DNA of 64,000 bases from Eumeta japonica (GCA_005406025.1 BGZK01000478.1:62001-126000), one strand, 5' to 3'; shown: positions 1 through 12,650, counted from the first letter of the stretch. Made by a program: numbers and translations. Notes: generated by a model not told the origin, from the sequence alone.

Positions 1-2320
1 CTGAAGCTCGCCACGTTTAATGTATTGTATAATATTGCCTCGATTCTTTCGTAATCCGTTTGAAAATTTAATTTCCAGCCCAAAAGCACAAATCGGCGCC
101 TTTGTAATGAACGAAGATGAAAAGCAGCAAGCGTATACGTGAGCTCATATAAATGAGCAAAATGACGCGAGAGAACGTCAATAATTATTAATAATAAATT
201 ATTATTAAAAAGGGATTAAAATGAAATACGAAATAAGACTCAAAATATTTTTATATTTGGAACTCTACACAGTCTGAGCCTACTTCTTGTGCACATTGTT
301 GTTATCCAAATTTTTATACACGCACCTCTTATCAATATAGGCTTTTTACGTGAAAAGTTTAACGTTAAGAGCTTAATCTGTTTTGTTTGGAAAGATAGCC
401 TTGAAAACTTCAAATAAATCAGTGAAATGTTTTTCGAAATAAACAAAAAAGGTTTATTGCCCTTCTAAAGTACGGTAACTTGGTAAAAGAGGTGGTGGTT
501 TGTTGGTCAAGAGTGTTAATTCGAATCGAAGGTACCGGTTATGACTGCGGGCAAATTAACCGGGCAAATTAATTTTGAACGGAATTTAATTAAAATCTCA
601 TTCACAAAAAATACATTAGGATAGACAGAATTCGTATTAAAAGAAAGGGAAAAAGGACATTGGTGAGGTTTCCACATTTTTCTAGAACGCCAGAGGTAGA
701 TTTATGTCAGTTTTATGCACGATCATTCATAATAGATAAAGTCGTTTTGAAAGGGTTCCGAAGCATGGTTTTGAAGACATTTGGACGAGCTTTGACATGG
801 CCGAGGCAATAAATAGATGGGAAGATGGATAAAAGTATGCTGCGTCAAATTCGTATGCAGGAGGTCCGATCCATAATATCTGGAAGAACTGGTGCGTAGG
901 GTTTATGGATGAAACCATGTTATCGAATTGTTATGGGACGAATTTAAGAGTGCTAAAAAATATTCGCTAATGTTTAATTGACTGGCACATGAGTGCTTGA
1001 GTTGTGATGTGGCCGCGGGCCCGCAATGTCGTAGCTGCTCGTCACCATCACCTTTTCTAGCATCATCGAAGATGCCGTCTAATTCCGGTATATTACCATA
1101 CACTTACTGCTATACCGAATCTAAAACGTGAGGTATACTTAAATATAGCGTCCTTCCCATAATTATATTGGTATTCCAACACTGATACTGTCAAGTCTCT
1201 AACTGTATTGAAATGTTATACACTAACATTGGTGTGCTTTAAACTCTCATATGCAATATTATGCGACAGGGTAAGTAGGGACGTGAAAAGATTAGTGTAA
1301 GGTTCACAATATGTTTTTTGAAACTATATTTTATAAAATAATTATTTCCGTTTTTTTAACACTTCGTGCCTATCATAACATGCACATGATGCACATGATA
1401 TCCCCGAAATAGAAAGGCGGAAAATACGAGTTTTATTATATTATGCTACAAATTAATTGTTATGGTGTTTGCTTTTATGTATTTAAACCATTTAGGCATT
1501 GCACGAAAAAAAATAGTATGTGGAGTCCTTCCGTGCGGAAGAAGTGAAACTTCGTAATGTGGAAATGAAAATAGGAAGGAGTAGAAATTGCGTTTTTCGT
1601 CGCACGCTACAATTGCGAAAAACAATGGCGAGACGAAATCTACCGACTCACTCTCTTTCTCTCTCCTACTTTCTACCTTTGTGTATCTTACTTTCTCTAT
1701 CCCTCTTGCGTTGGAATATTGGACGCCACTCGTTGCTAACGCTCGCGCTGGCCTGTAACAGGTATACTACGCGCATGCGTTCGAGTGCCATGTATTCACT
1801 CTGACTCTGTCTCTTTCTATTTCCCCTCCCCAGGAGCGTTGAACGTTTAACGCAACAGTACTTTCATACCCCTTCCATGGTAGTTTTAAACGTTTAACGC
1901 AACCTTGTTCGAAGTCGCATTAGAATTTTTGTCTTCTAAAAAAATCTATTGCATTTTTAACGATTTTAATTTTGTGAATATATTAATTTAAGTGAAATAT
2001 GAAAGAGATGTTGAGTTGTAAATGTTTATAAAATTATATTTAGTGGCAAATAATAATGTTTGCAACTCATTTACTCTGTGTCAAAGCCTTTTTTTTAGGA
2101 TTGGACCATGAAAGAGTGATTAAGTCATTAAATTGAAACTGATTAATGATTTTTTTAAATAAAAACTTGAGAATGAGTAATTTTTTGATCTGGAGTTCAT
2201 TTCATATTTTTTGGAAAAAGCAAACAGAACATTTTTTTTTAAATATATAAACACATACTTTATTCCAACAATTATTAACCAATTTCAAGGCGTGTTACAA
2301 CAAAACTCGATCTACCATAT
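1..2320. other. Spacer, no gene recognised
   Basis: AT-rich DNA without a supported gene. A minus-strand stretch at 903-1103 reads like protein (D-D-A-R-K-G-D-G-D-E-Q) but has no recognisable family, and reading breaks after 66 codons. 1640-1850 is pyrimidine-rich with a twice-repeated AACGTTTAACGCAAC-like motif near 1840 and 1888. I assign nothing here. Confidence 0.5.
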
Positions 2321-2324
2321 TACA

Positions 2325-2700
2325 TTAAACGCATTTAACCTTCCATAGATTACGGCCATTAAATACGTTCCCATAAACACACAACTGACTACCGAACTTT
2401 GCGTGTACAGTTCGCAGCCAATGCAAATTAGTTAGCGGGGAACGTGTATTGGAAACAACGGGATACGCGCGCGCGTCGATTGGCAGCGAACGCCTCGGTC
2501 TGCATGTTCGCTTAGATAAATTAAAAGCGAGGTTAGCGTTAAATGAAGCGGCGCGAACTGGGCCCGAACTTAACCCATTTACCCGTCCTCGCCGCACGAC
2601 GCGTAAAGTTTACCCGCCGCGTGGCGCGTAGGTAACGCCCAAACCGCTGAACGCACTTGTAACCGCTCCCGCTCGACGTACCCGCTGCGCTAGTTTCACG
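2325..2700. other. CpG-dense island in AT-rich spacer
   Basis: This stretch is strikingly rich in G+C and CpG (for example GCGCGCGCGTCG near 2465) against very AT-rich surroundings. Open frames exist on both strands (2325-2597 minus, 2449-2631 plus), as expected from low stop density, and neither resembles a protein I know. It could be a promoter of a gene outside the window, a horizontally acquired or mobile piece, or a relic of a GC-rich element. Confidence 0.5.
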
Positions 2701-3227
2701 TGAACACATTCTTCGACTCGAGCACGTTTCGACGAGTAACGAATTTCGGCGTCGTGTTTCAGGACGTATGCGTATAGTTCGTTGAAATATTGAGTTATAA
2801 CTGTATATAGCGTCAATTATTCAACAGGTGACAAAGGCAGGAAGTGATTTTGGTGCAAGACATTGAGGACATTCTACTTCGACTTAAATTTTGGTGACAA
2901 GACCCATTTGAATTTCAATCTCGATCCGGATCCTGAGCAACGCTGCTCAAACCTGTATTGAAATCGACACAAAATCTATCACTTCCGTCTTTGTAAAAAA
3001 ATGCATTTCTTCAGGTTTAATTTCATTTTGATTTAACTTTGTCACTTCGATCTATTGAATTATTTCTTTTTGGAAATAAAAAAATAGTTAAAAGCAGTAA
3101 GTGTTTCGTAAATGACAGGTAATAAAAACAGTTACAGTTATCTACCAAATGCCTTAAGAATGCCGACGATCAAGTAATCGTTGCCCCGTCGACTTGCGAG
3201 TTGCAAGCGATGATATGTAAAAGAAAT

Positions 3228-3790
3228 GTTCTATGAAGGAAATTGGTTTCAAAGTAAATGTCAGCAAGACTATGATGTCTGAAAGAAGCGTAAGTACACC
3301 TGAATATGACATATTTATAGAACGTGAGAGAGTAGAACAACTAAAAAATTGTGTTTACTTGGGCAGTCTGTTTATACATGGTGGTAAATGTGATAAAAAT
3401 ATTGAAGGAGTACATGCGGGACACAAAACGATTAGGGTTTTTTCTTGCCGATACAAATATTAAAAGTGTCTCACGTCTAGTGCGTTTGATTATCCGTAAA
3501 GAAGGTCTGGTCCTTACGCTTATGTATGATAGTGAAAGAAGAAACATGAAAATACAATCAATGTAGTAGAGATGTAATCACTGTGTAGTATGTGTAAAGC
3601 GTTTAGAAACATAGAAACATAGATCTGGGAATAGTGATATTAAGGAATTTGTTTGGTCTGAAAGAATATGTAGTAACAGAGGAAAAGCAAGGTGTACTGT
3701 AGTGGTTTGGGCTCCTGAATAAATTGTAAAAGGACATCTACGAGTATAGAGTGAATATGTGGAAGAGATCAGAAAGATAATTAGGGTTTG
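3228..3790 (+). mobile_element. RTE-type LINE reverse transcriptase remnant
   Basis: The frame starting at 3233 reads K-E-I-G-F-K-V-N-V-S-K-T, then E-R-V-E-Q-L-K-N-C-V-Y-L-G-S-L-F, then G-G-K-C-D-K-N-I-E. This is the order typical of the thumb end of RTE/BovB reverse transcriptases. It continues in another frame (3351-3566) with R-L-I-I-R-K-E-G-L-V-L-T-L-M-Y. It is frameshifted and truncated and not functional. Confidence 0.72.
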
Positions 3791-4689
3791 TCCTAAAACA
3801 TCTTATGCAAATAAAATTGGTGGCATATTAAAGAACGGACAAATTTTAAGTAGTCAAAATTGACAAATTTGCATGAAGCATTAAAGAATGTCAACGAAGT
3901 AAGAGAGGTATGCAAATATGATACCCATGTATTTATCCGCCTACCCTTCTGGAAATTTATAAAAAGCAAAAAGTATTTTATTATTCTACTAATGATGGTG
4001 CTAAAAAATTCAATCGCAGCAATTTACATAATGACTAACATGCTAAGATTTTATTTTAAGCCACAGTTTGATAACGAAAGTAACCTACTGAAGAACTACA
4101 AATTTTTGTCCCAAAAAAGTAATTTTTTCTTTTAAAAGTGTTGAAATTAGTAAATATATATTTGATCTTTAAATTAATGCAGAAGTCTATTTCTATTTCA
4201 GTATTCTAAAATTAAAATATTATCAATATATTTGTTCGTATTTTCTATATTGACTGTCTTTCATATAAGTAAAGCTACATAAATTATTTCTTTAATTTAT
4301 TACTCGCAACAATTTGGTTAAAATACATATTTCAAAAAAAGGATATCTTACTATTTAAATATAAACTTGACACCATCGATCTAGATACGTACAAACAGTA
4401 AAAACAAATTACCCACTGAATTTTTTACCTAACGACTGATTATTTGAATAAATGATATAAAAATTTTTACAAATGCGTACTCGAGTTTAAGTACCCGTGA
4501 CGAACGACGACAAAATTCTGACACGAAAAAAAATAATGGGTCATTTGGAACCACAGTGGAACTGCTAAACAGTCATTAAATTCATGCGTTAACGCTCGGG
4601 TCACGCTAAGCGAGTGCTCTTTGCTAGTTGAATAGCTTAGAGATTTATATGAAACTCATCACACCCATTTGTAGACATTGATTATAATT

Positions 4690-4790
4690 AAAGTATTATA
4701 ATACAATAATTGTCGAAATATGTGGCACATTGATTTTTGCTGAAAAATTTTTTTTTCGTTTCCTGTTACATGATCATCGGTGTCACCTGC
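4690..4790 (+). repeat. Fragment of a dispersed repeat (second copy near 31965)
   Basis: TCGAAATATGTGGCACATTG, then TTTTGCTGAAAAA and a T-run followed by CCTGTTACAT, matches 31955-32017 closely. Both are probably internal parts of the same interspersed family. Confidence 0.5.
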
Positions 4791-4959
4791 TTGTGAAAAA
4801 AGGGAATGATTAAACTGGCAAGTTAGCCTTTGAAGTTGATAAAATCAAATATTAAGCAAATTAATAAGAGATCTAACTTCATGAAAATACGAATTTATAT
4901 ACCTTTCATTGCCGATAGATATAGTCTACTTAAATTGCAACATGTTTATTTGGTTCTTC

Positions 4960-6835
4960 TAGGCATCGGGTGGATATCCTTTTGAGTTCAAAGAGCCACA
5001 ATTTACAAAACTGCACAGTTTATAAAGAGCCACTAAAATTTTTCTTGCCAATATTATAGTACTGGCCGATATAAAGGTATCTGATTTTAATTGACAATAA
5101 TAAAAATTTAAAAAATAAGAAAAAATATATGTTTATACATACGTAGTATGTTCTTATACAACAAATTAAAGTATTTAATTAAAATAATTAAATAATATAA
5201 CTATAGAATTCAGTAGTAAGTTAATGGGAGTATTGACTTTATATGCCTTTTAAACGTTTGGAGAAATTTGGCTCATAATTAGTTGTTTTAAGTTTCAAAC
5301 ACGACTCTAGACTTTCATGTGTTAGTTGGTTTCTTACTTTACTTTTTATCATAATTATGCAAAAAGAACGCTTGCTCATACAAATATGTCGATCCAAAGA
5401 TCGTCAACACTTTAAATACTAACTTCTTCACCTCACTGTAGCAATTTGTACGACTATTCAATGCGCCGAATATAAGTGCCTAAGCTCGCAGCATTTCTTT
5501 TAAAGCTGTTCACTTTTGCTGAGTGATGTACATACATTTCTGAACCTACAACTCTTACAACTTGTCTTCAACTCTGTGAACTTGCCACTCCACAAGGCTT
5601 TACATTTTAAATCGAGCATGGGTTTCCCTTTCCTTACAGTTTTAGATTCAACTCATTTAATTTCACTATGATAAGCGACATGAAGTTCAATTTTTGTAAC
5701 CATTTGTCGTCTTCCAGTTCAGAGTGGTTAATGCTTTTTTAATTGAGAAATATTTTTATTTCACTAAAACACAAAGCAAAAATTTACAACTCCTTAACTT
5801 TGGAAAGGCATCGCATTTTATTGTGAAGAAGTAGTTCGGAATAATGATTCTTCATTTATTTTAAGAATTTATACTGAAGATGGTAGAGTGCTTTTAACAA
5901 GATGCTGTTAATAATCTTCATTACCGAATCCATGACCTCAACTATTTCGGACGGAAATGTTTGGCACAAAGCGTTTCTTGGTGTAATATGCAGTGAAACG
6001 TTAAAATTTCTTGGTTAGCTTGAAAAATCGTTTTTGGCCCTCTATTTATTCCTGTCATATTTTCGACTCTATCAGTTGCTATTGAAACGATTTTATTCAA
6101 ATCGATCTCATTGTCTTGTAGTCATTTTTGCACGGCATGTGCTGTCTTCCCCTCGGATTTGTCTCGAGAGCGGTGGAAATCTTAGTAGTTCTTCCTTTGG
6201 ATCTTGCGAAGACGGCTAGGGAGAAGAGATCCTAATAAAAAGGGCAACTTGTGCCGTGTCTTTTATGTCGCAAGGTTCATCTATAGCAAGTGCTAAGGCA
6301 GACGCCAGTTGAATGTTTTTCACCTGGATATGTGTTACATTTTAGGAGTTCTATCTTGTGGCGTTTTAACGGATAATGGCAAATCTTTGATGTTTTTTAA
6401 TGATTTCTGGTTTACTTTTGAAATCACAAAACATTTTTTCAGATGTACGTAATGAATCAGTGTTTGACATACCATTTGTGAATGTTTTCTCTTTTTGTAC
6501 AATTCCTAGAGATACTGCGCAGCTTGCCAGACTTACAATATTTGTAGATTATACCCATTTACTTAACAATGAACTTGACAAACTATAATGAAGAAAGTCG
6601 CAGCCAAAGCTCTTCTGAAAGCGCCAGTAAATTAACCCTTACAGCGAAACGTCGACTACGTTATCCGAGGGCGTCTGACTTACTGACTGATTGACTCGTT
6701 GTGCGTGAGATGCGAAGACAAGTGGAATCGACATGGTGCCTACTCACTCATACAACCATTGCATGATTTTTAAAGATTTTCTTAATAAAATATTTAGTAT
6801 TTGAAACTAAAAAACCGTGGGTTGCCGATCCCTGT
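4960..6835 (-). mobile_element. Dead hAT-family DNA transposon
   Basis: On the minus strand, pieces of a hAT-type (GTF2I-repeat/ZBED-like) transposase can be read in order but in several frames: [11 protein letters not shown] and [11 protein letters not shown] (about 6330-6220), then I-V-S-I-A-T-D-R-V-E-N-M-T-G-I (about 6100-6040), then I-L-T-F-H-C-I-L-H-Q-E (about 6000-5960). The right end, read on the minus strand from 6835, is CAGGGATCGGCAACCCACGG, a hAT-like terminal repeat. The left end at about 4962 (AGGCATCGG) is a poor match. GTTCT occurs outside both ends as a possible remnant of the 8-base target duplication. Confidence 0.68.
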
Positions 6836-8258
6836 TCTATGCTGATTACGGTTTTGTTTAATTTTGTGTATTAGATGAACTTTGAAGTTGTATTCAATAT
6901 ACGAGAAGTCATATGTATATCTTATATCTCATACTATGTGATGTTTCGACAATAGTTTAGGGTTACAACCTGACTTGCAACAGTACTACTGTGAAAATAG
7001 AATTAGAAATGAAAACAAACGGTTGACTGTCGAACTAGTCGTTCTTGATAAAATTTGCGGATTTGTCACATAACTCCAGTTCCAACTGTGATACAACGTT
7101 GTAATTATAATAAATAGTTTTATTTAACAAATATGAAAGTTGGAAGATATTACCTACGTTGATATTAAATTTTATTTATAAACACCGTTATGAAAAGGAA
7201 ATAAGCGACAGATTTTCACATGAACAATACATGTGTTGGTGTCCTCTTTCAATGAGTAAATAAATAAATAAAAACAAACAGACCTCAAAACTAAAGGGAT
7301 AAACGCACGTATATTCTTAGCAGGACACTGATTCGCCACTCTAATGAGTCATAACATAAATACAAATTATTAGTTATTTCTAGACTGTCATTCACTTTAA
7401 TCCTCTGTCTTAAATTAGATTTACTTGTTGAACTTGTTCATACATTTCTTGAAATCGGTTTTTTTCGAATAAAATGGGTTATATTATGGGTAGAAATCGA
7501 TTAAAATGTAAGTTGGCTTAAACTAGAGATGGTTCTTAGTTACATTTCGATTTCTCGTTCAGTCTTTCGATTAAAATTATGCCATCTTCGTCATCGTGTA
7601 TTCTTTTCTAAAAGACCGGCAACGCGTTAATGATGCCCTTGAGCTTTATGGTGTTATTGAGCGCTGAAGATAACTCACTCGTCTAAGACCTAAGATAACC
7701 TTAAAATTTCTATAAAAAAATTACAAACCAAGGAGAAAAATCCTTCCTTGAAGTTTTCGTGAGCGAATAAATAACAAAAAATAATAAATTCCATATTTGA
7801 TCGGTTAAAATACTATATTAACACATATCTTTTCATGGAGCCTTAACAACGCTGATTTTCAAATTAATATTTAATTGTAACTAAAATTTTGGTGTTTATG
7901 TCATGTTTGTTTATTACAAATAATTTTGAACATTTGTCCATTAATAGAAGGTAATGAAGTAGCGTTATATATTAACTAAAGAACATTAAAGTTATTGGGA
8001 CCAATAACGTAAACGAAATTCATACTTTTTTTTTCCTTATAATTCCTATTAATGTGAAAACTAGACAAAGAAGGTATTTCACTGCAGATTAATACGTGAA
8101 TTATAAAATTTTACATTTACGTTATTACAGGAGATTTTCTAAGATTTACAAAAATGAAACTCAATAAACCCAATTTAAAAATAAAATAAAACACACATAT
8201 GAAAAGACAATATGCAATATATATACATTTAATTAATTAAAAAAAAACATTTAAATCA
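6836..8258. other. AT-rich spacer, nothing recognised
   Basis: It lies downstream of OBP-A. I see no coding signal, tRNA or clear repeat, apart from a short TAAA run near 7258. Confidence 0.5.
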
Positions 8259-8310
8259 TTATTTCTTCAACCATAATTGACGAAAGAGTAGCTGATATTG
8301 TAGATTTATT
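8160..8310 (-). other. 3' flank of OBP-A, similar to the 3' flank of OBP-B
   Basis: The stretch past the OBP-A stop resembles 21850-22001 past the OBP-B stop; both contain TTTAAAAATAAAATAAAA on the plus strand. This shows the duplication covered the end of the gene. An AATAAA lies one base after the OBP-A stop on the minus strand, too close to be a convincing poly(A) signal by itself. Confidence 0.45.
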
Positions 8311-9001
8311 TTAGATTCGACATTTTTCCACGAGGTCTTTGATCTCGGAACAATCCGTATTTTCTTCGTTCCATTCAGGGCAGATCTGTGAATAAAATAG
8401 TTTGGTATATATTTTTTGTAAAAGTATTCAATTGCGTTGATTTTGACACTATTTTCTTGTAACGCAAATCTTTTGCTCAAGTAAAAAAAGATATTAATAT
8501 ATTATTTAGGTGATTAATTAAGTTAGTACAGAATTCAATTTTACTTATAAATTATTTACTTACAAAAGAGATAAATTTTCTCTTTCTCATTTAATCGAAA
8601 TAATGTACCTAGTATTCTGAAGAGAAAAGAAGTTGGAGTTTCGTTAGTAAAGTGTAAGAAATTGGGTACGTGAAACTAAATATTAATAGAATCAACATCT
8701 CGCAGCTGCAATTACGTTTCGTACTTCCTTAAGGTTTTCGTATTTCCAATGTATTTCAATTCGTGCAATTCGCGCAACGTCGCATATTCATTTATTGTGC
8801 TCCATTTAGTCGACAAGATAGCATAATGTGTGAAGACTAGATTTTGTAAGTAAATACATATGATAAAGATGAGGATTTCAGAGTGAGCGCAGTATGAAGT
8901 CAAAATCTTTAAACAGATCGCCCATAAAATTTAGAAACAGTTAACTTCTCTATGGAAAATTTTCACAATATATATAGAAAAAACAATAATTGCAAGTAGC
9001 A

Positions 9002-9051
9002 CAGGGCTTAGTACAATTTAGACAATTAGTACAAAGTAGTACTAAGCCCTG
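9002..9051. repeat. Short inverted repeat in OBP-A intron 4
   Basis: CAGGGCTTAGTAC (9002-9014) is followed 24 bases later by its exact reverse complement (9039-9051). This makes a 13-bp perfect stem, and the CAGGG...CCCTG ends suggest a tiny hAT-like MITE. Confidence 0.55.
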
Positions 9052-9687
9052 ATAAACTGACTGATATAAGAAGCATAACTAGTAAAAATCACGCTTCTTA
9101 CACCAGTCACACTAGTCCCGTTTTGTTAAAAAAGATAGTCCAGTTCTGTTGAAAGGGAAGATACACAATGTGGTACATGGTTTCATATCAGTCTTCTAAA
9201 AAGAATCAACTAATACGATAATTCTTATAGTTTTTAAATCGAAGATTTGCAAAAAAAAGTTTGACAAATAATAAGTATGTTTTACTTGAAATACACGTAT
9301 TTTTGTACGTGTTTTTATAAACGTACAAGAACGACAAATAACAATAAGCATGTCATAAAATATACTGCAATACAATTGATGTTATTTTACCATACGATTG
9401 TGATGTTTCTAATCGGAATAATCTGAATGAGTCCTTCAAATTTCTCATGAATATATTAAAAGGAGTTGCGTATTGCTTACCTGTACTTACTTTTGTCCAT
9501 TAAAGATGTTCTTAAAGCATTTAAATAAAAAACACTTCCAACCTTCATGGTTCTTCTATAAAAATAATTGATTGAAATAGTTTATAATATACTGCATTGC
9601 TCCATGTCCAGTAGTGATTTTTAATGTTTGTGTTAATCGTGGTGTGTTTCCCGATGTAATAAAGCAAAGTTTTTCCATTTTTTAAAT

Positions 9688-9781
9688 CCAGTAATATATC
9701 TGCCTCCACGAACTTTTAAATCTTAGATATCATTCAGTAGTAATCATATCTAAAGATTTAAAGTTCGTAGAGGCTTACTGG
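9688..9781. repeat. 94-base imperfect hairpin in OBP-A intron 4
   Basis: The arm beginning CCAGTAA (9688) pairs with the arm ending TTACTGG (9781) over about 40 bases with a few mismatches and a small loop. Both arms contain the CGAACTTTAAATCT core. It lies just before the LINE insertion and could be a MITE or a pre-miRNA-like fold. Confidence 0.55.
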
Positions 9782-9877
9782 TATTTAAGAAAAAATTAGA
9801 AAAGTTTATCTTTAATCAGCGTTTGTAGTATCTGTATAACAGTAATTTGATAAACGTTAAATAGTTTGGATTGATAA

Positions 9878-11285
9878 AAGGTCGCTTAACAACCGATGCC
9901 CGTGATGAGCTTATTCAGCAGATTTTTGATGCCTGGGAGGATTCACTGGACGCATTGGTGATTTCTATGATTTATCCAAGGTATTTGACTGCGTACATCA
10001 TGATACATTAATCAGAAAACTACATCATTATTTAGTAATGAAATAGTTTTGGATTTGTGGAATCTTATTTAAGTGGTAGAATTCAAAGGATTGCTAATAA
10101 TAATTATAGATCATCAAGGTCTGCAGTTAACATGGGTCTGCTACAGGTTTAAATTCTTGGACCATCTCTATTCCCAGTGTATATTAATGATCTAGCACAT
10201 CTCGTTAAGAGTGGACATGGGATTGTATTGTTTACTGAAACTCTTGGCTGGCATCAGCCAGCTTTTGACAAAATAAACAGTACTATCTCTGAAATCGTTG
10301 AGTGGTTTAGTATTAATAATCATCTTCTTAATAAATGAAAACAAAATTCGTTAAAAATTCCTTATCTAACTCTAAAGTGATCAACGCAAACGTAATGGCA
10401 AAGAACCAGGTACTGGATGTTATGGACACGGTTATATTTTTTGGTCTAACTTTAGATGGTAAGTGACTTTGGAATTTTCATATTACGAGATTAGTGAAAA
10501 GGCTTGGTACTACAACATATGCAAATACAAGTATTCGGCGAATTACAGATGAATGCATCAGGAAATTAGTTTATTTCAGTTCCTTTTCTTAATCTCATGA
10601 CCTATGGTATTTTATTATGGGTCATGCAGCCGATATTAGCACAATTTTCATACTGCAGAAGCGAGCAATTCGTGCTCATGGAATTGGAATTGTAATTTGA
10701 AACCGATTGCATCTTTCAGAAAAAGATTTGATAAAATTAATATCTTCCCTTTAGCATCACAATACATATACAAAAATCTGGTACGTGTCAGGAGACATAT
10801 AGAATCATTCCAAAAAAAGAGCCACACAACATTAACAATATACATAAGAACGGAAGAACTGTTCATACAACCTACTAAGTAAAATGAACAAATCATTTAA
10901 GGGGCAATGTGTGCGTTTTTATAATAAGATCCCAGCTGCAATATAAAACTTAACATTTTATGAATTTAAAGGTTTTTTAAAGAGAAAGTTATTTGGCAAG
11001 GGTTGTGTCTGAATATCTTAATGGAAAAATCTATTAGATTGAATTGCTCGGCTATCAGCTTTTTCATGTTATTTCTAAATGTTGTACTAATTTTATTCAT
11101 CGTTCAATATATTATGTCCATAAACAAAAAAGTACAAACCTTAAGTTTCTTACCCTTTCTTCTCAAAGTGAATCAACATTGGATTGGGTGGTAACGCGTA
11201 AAAAAATCATTAAAGTCGTATTTCAAAAGCGATTGCATTAACAAACAAATAAAGATATTTATAAATCGATTTGATTTGATTTGAA
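9878..11285 (+). mobile_element. CR1/jockey-type LINE remnant inside OBP-A intron 4
   Basis: It runs opposite to the gene. Reverse transcriptase motifs appear in broken frames: D-F-Y-D-L-S-K-V-F-D-C-V-H-H-D-T-L (about 9958-10008), then M-G-L-L-Q with I-L-G-P-S-L-F and V-Y-I-N-D-L (10130-10195). The C-terminal end is at 10697-10882 (R-K-R-F-D-K-I-N-I-F-P-L-A-S-Q-Y-I-Y). The 3' end near 11265-11285 is a short GATTT repeat, as in several insect LINEs of this group. The catalytic region is degraded, so the element is dead. Confidence 0.75.
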
Positions 11286-12430
11286 TATTTGTTTACTTTT
11301 TCTTTTACCAAACTTGAAGTGTTATCCACTTTAGCGAATAAAACTTACTCTGAAAGACTGAAGAAAGACACAATGTAACAATTTGTGGGTTTCGCAAAAA
11401 TCAGCTGGTACTGGTCCAAGTTGCCTTCTATACATTTTTCAATTATTTTGCCACCTAATGTTGGATTATCCACAAATTTACTTTCAACACTACTCTTGAG
11501 TGTTTCCTTATCGATGCTGCCATCTTCATTTAAGTAGCCCATTTTTTGAGCGACGCAGGTCTCCATGTCGCACTGTCAGAATGAACACAATCTTTTTCAC
11601 ATTAAAATTGGACTACATGATGAGAAAAAATAGCGTTAACATTTTAAAACAGATACAATAAGAATATAATCTATTTAAGTATGTGGTTTGTTGACAATAC
11701 AATAAAAAAATTACCTATTACAAAGATATGCGGAATAATTTTTCAAATAAGTGTATACCCAACTCTAACTGCATACGAGTTTTTAAAATTGGCAATCTAC
11801 ACAGCGCTAACAACGATATGCAGTATTGCCCTATGCAATGAATGTACATCTTCGTTTTACACATGTTCAACCTAAATAGATTTTTAAGTTAATGCAATAA
11901 AGTTTCATTCTGCATAATATTTTTTATAATAACACCATGTATTTACAATACAATATTTTTTATAATGACACCACGGACGAAATAACTTATTTTTCTGCTA
12001 AATGAAAATAGTTGTAAACGCTAAAATAGACCTAGTGCTGTCATTAGAAGATCACAAAAGAGTACAATTTATCTATTATCCTATTTAAATAGTTGAGCTT
12101 TTGTGTATCACTACAATAACAATTTACTTATTTTTTATCGTATTTCAATATGGCTAAAAGCCAAGTTATTTGTATATATATATATACACAAAGATATATA
12201 TAAAATATATGAGTTTCAATGATTAAATCAATTTGAGCCTATTTGTAGTTCAAAATATTTCTTAAATTTTTATCTCATTAATCAACACAACCTTGGCGGT
12301 GATCATTTATTCCGTCGTCAGCTAAAATAAAAATACCACCTACCTAGAACATCCTAGGTTTTACGATATTATTTCATCCATTAGCACTAATATAGTTAAT
12401 TGCATTTAGATCATAACATTTTAAAACGAT

Positions 12431-12650
12431 ACCATCGCCGAGTGGTTAACAACATTCCTTATGGATCAGAAAAACTAGGTTTGAATCCTAAATTACGGGT
12501 AGCTTGATTAATGGGTTTTAACTTAAGTCAAATTAGATTATTACACGTTAACCTGTCGGTCCTAGAAGTGATGAGACTGGGAATAAACAGCTCTCAACCT
12601 GCACTGGGTTAGTATGAATAACGTAAGATCCATGTCCTTCAATCTTTTAT
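12431..12650 (+). mobile_element. tRNA-derived SINE-like element in OBP-A intron 3
   Basis: It contains a type-2 promoter: an A box-like TCGCCGAGTGGTTAA (about 12435-12449) and a B box-like GGTTTGAATCC (12479-12489). The stretch does not fold as a complete tRNA, because the 5' half is short and no matching acceptor end is seen. A SINE head fits better than a tRNA gene. Confidence 0.5.

Noticed and set aside
903..1103. Possible minus-strand exon (D-D-A-R-K-G-D-G-D-E-Q text)
   Set aside because: No splice sites of good quality, no known family, and reading breaks at once in neighbouring DNA.
2325..2597. 90-codon minus frame and 60-codon plus frame in the CpG island
   Set aside because: Overlapping frames on both strands are expected in GC-rich DNA; neither resembles a protein family.
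8259..8480. 73-codon minus-strand frame over OBP-A exon 5
   Set aside because: Shadow frame of the last exon; the real frame is x-C-P-E-W ... C-R-I-stop at 8311-8385.
12431..12500. tRNA gene
   Set aside because: A and B box-like words are present but the cloverleaf is incomplete and SINE-like sequence follows.
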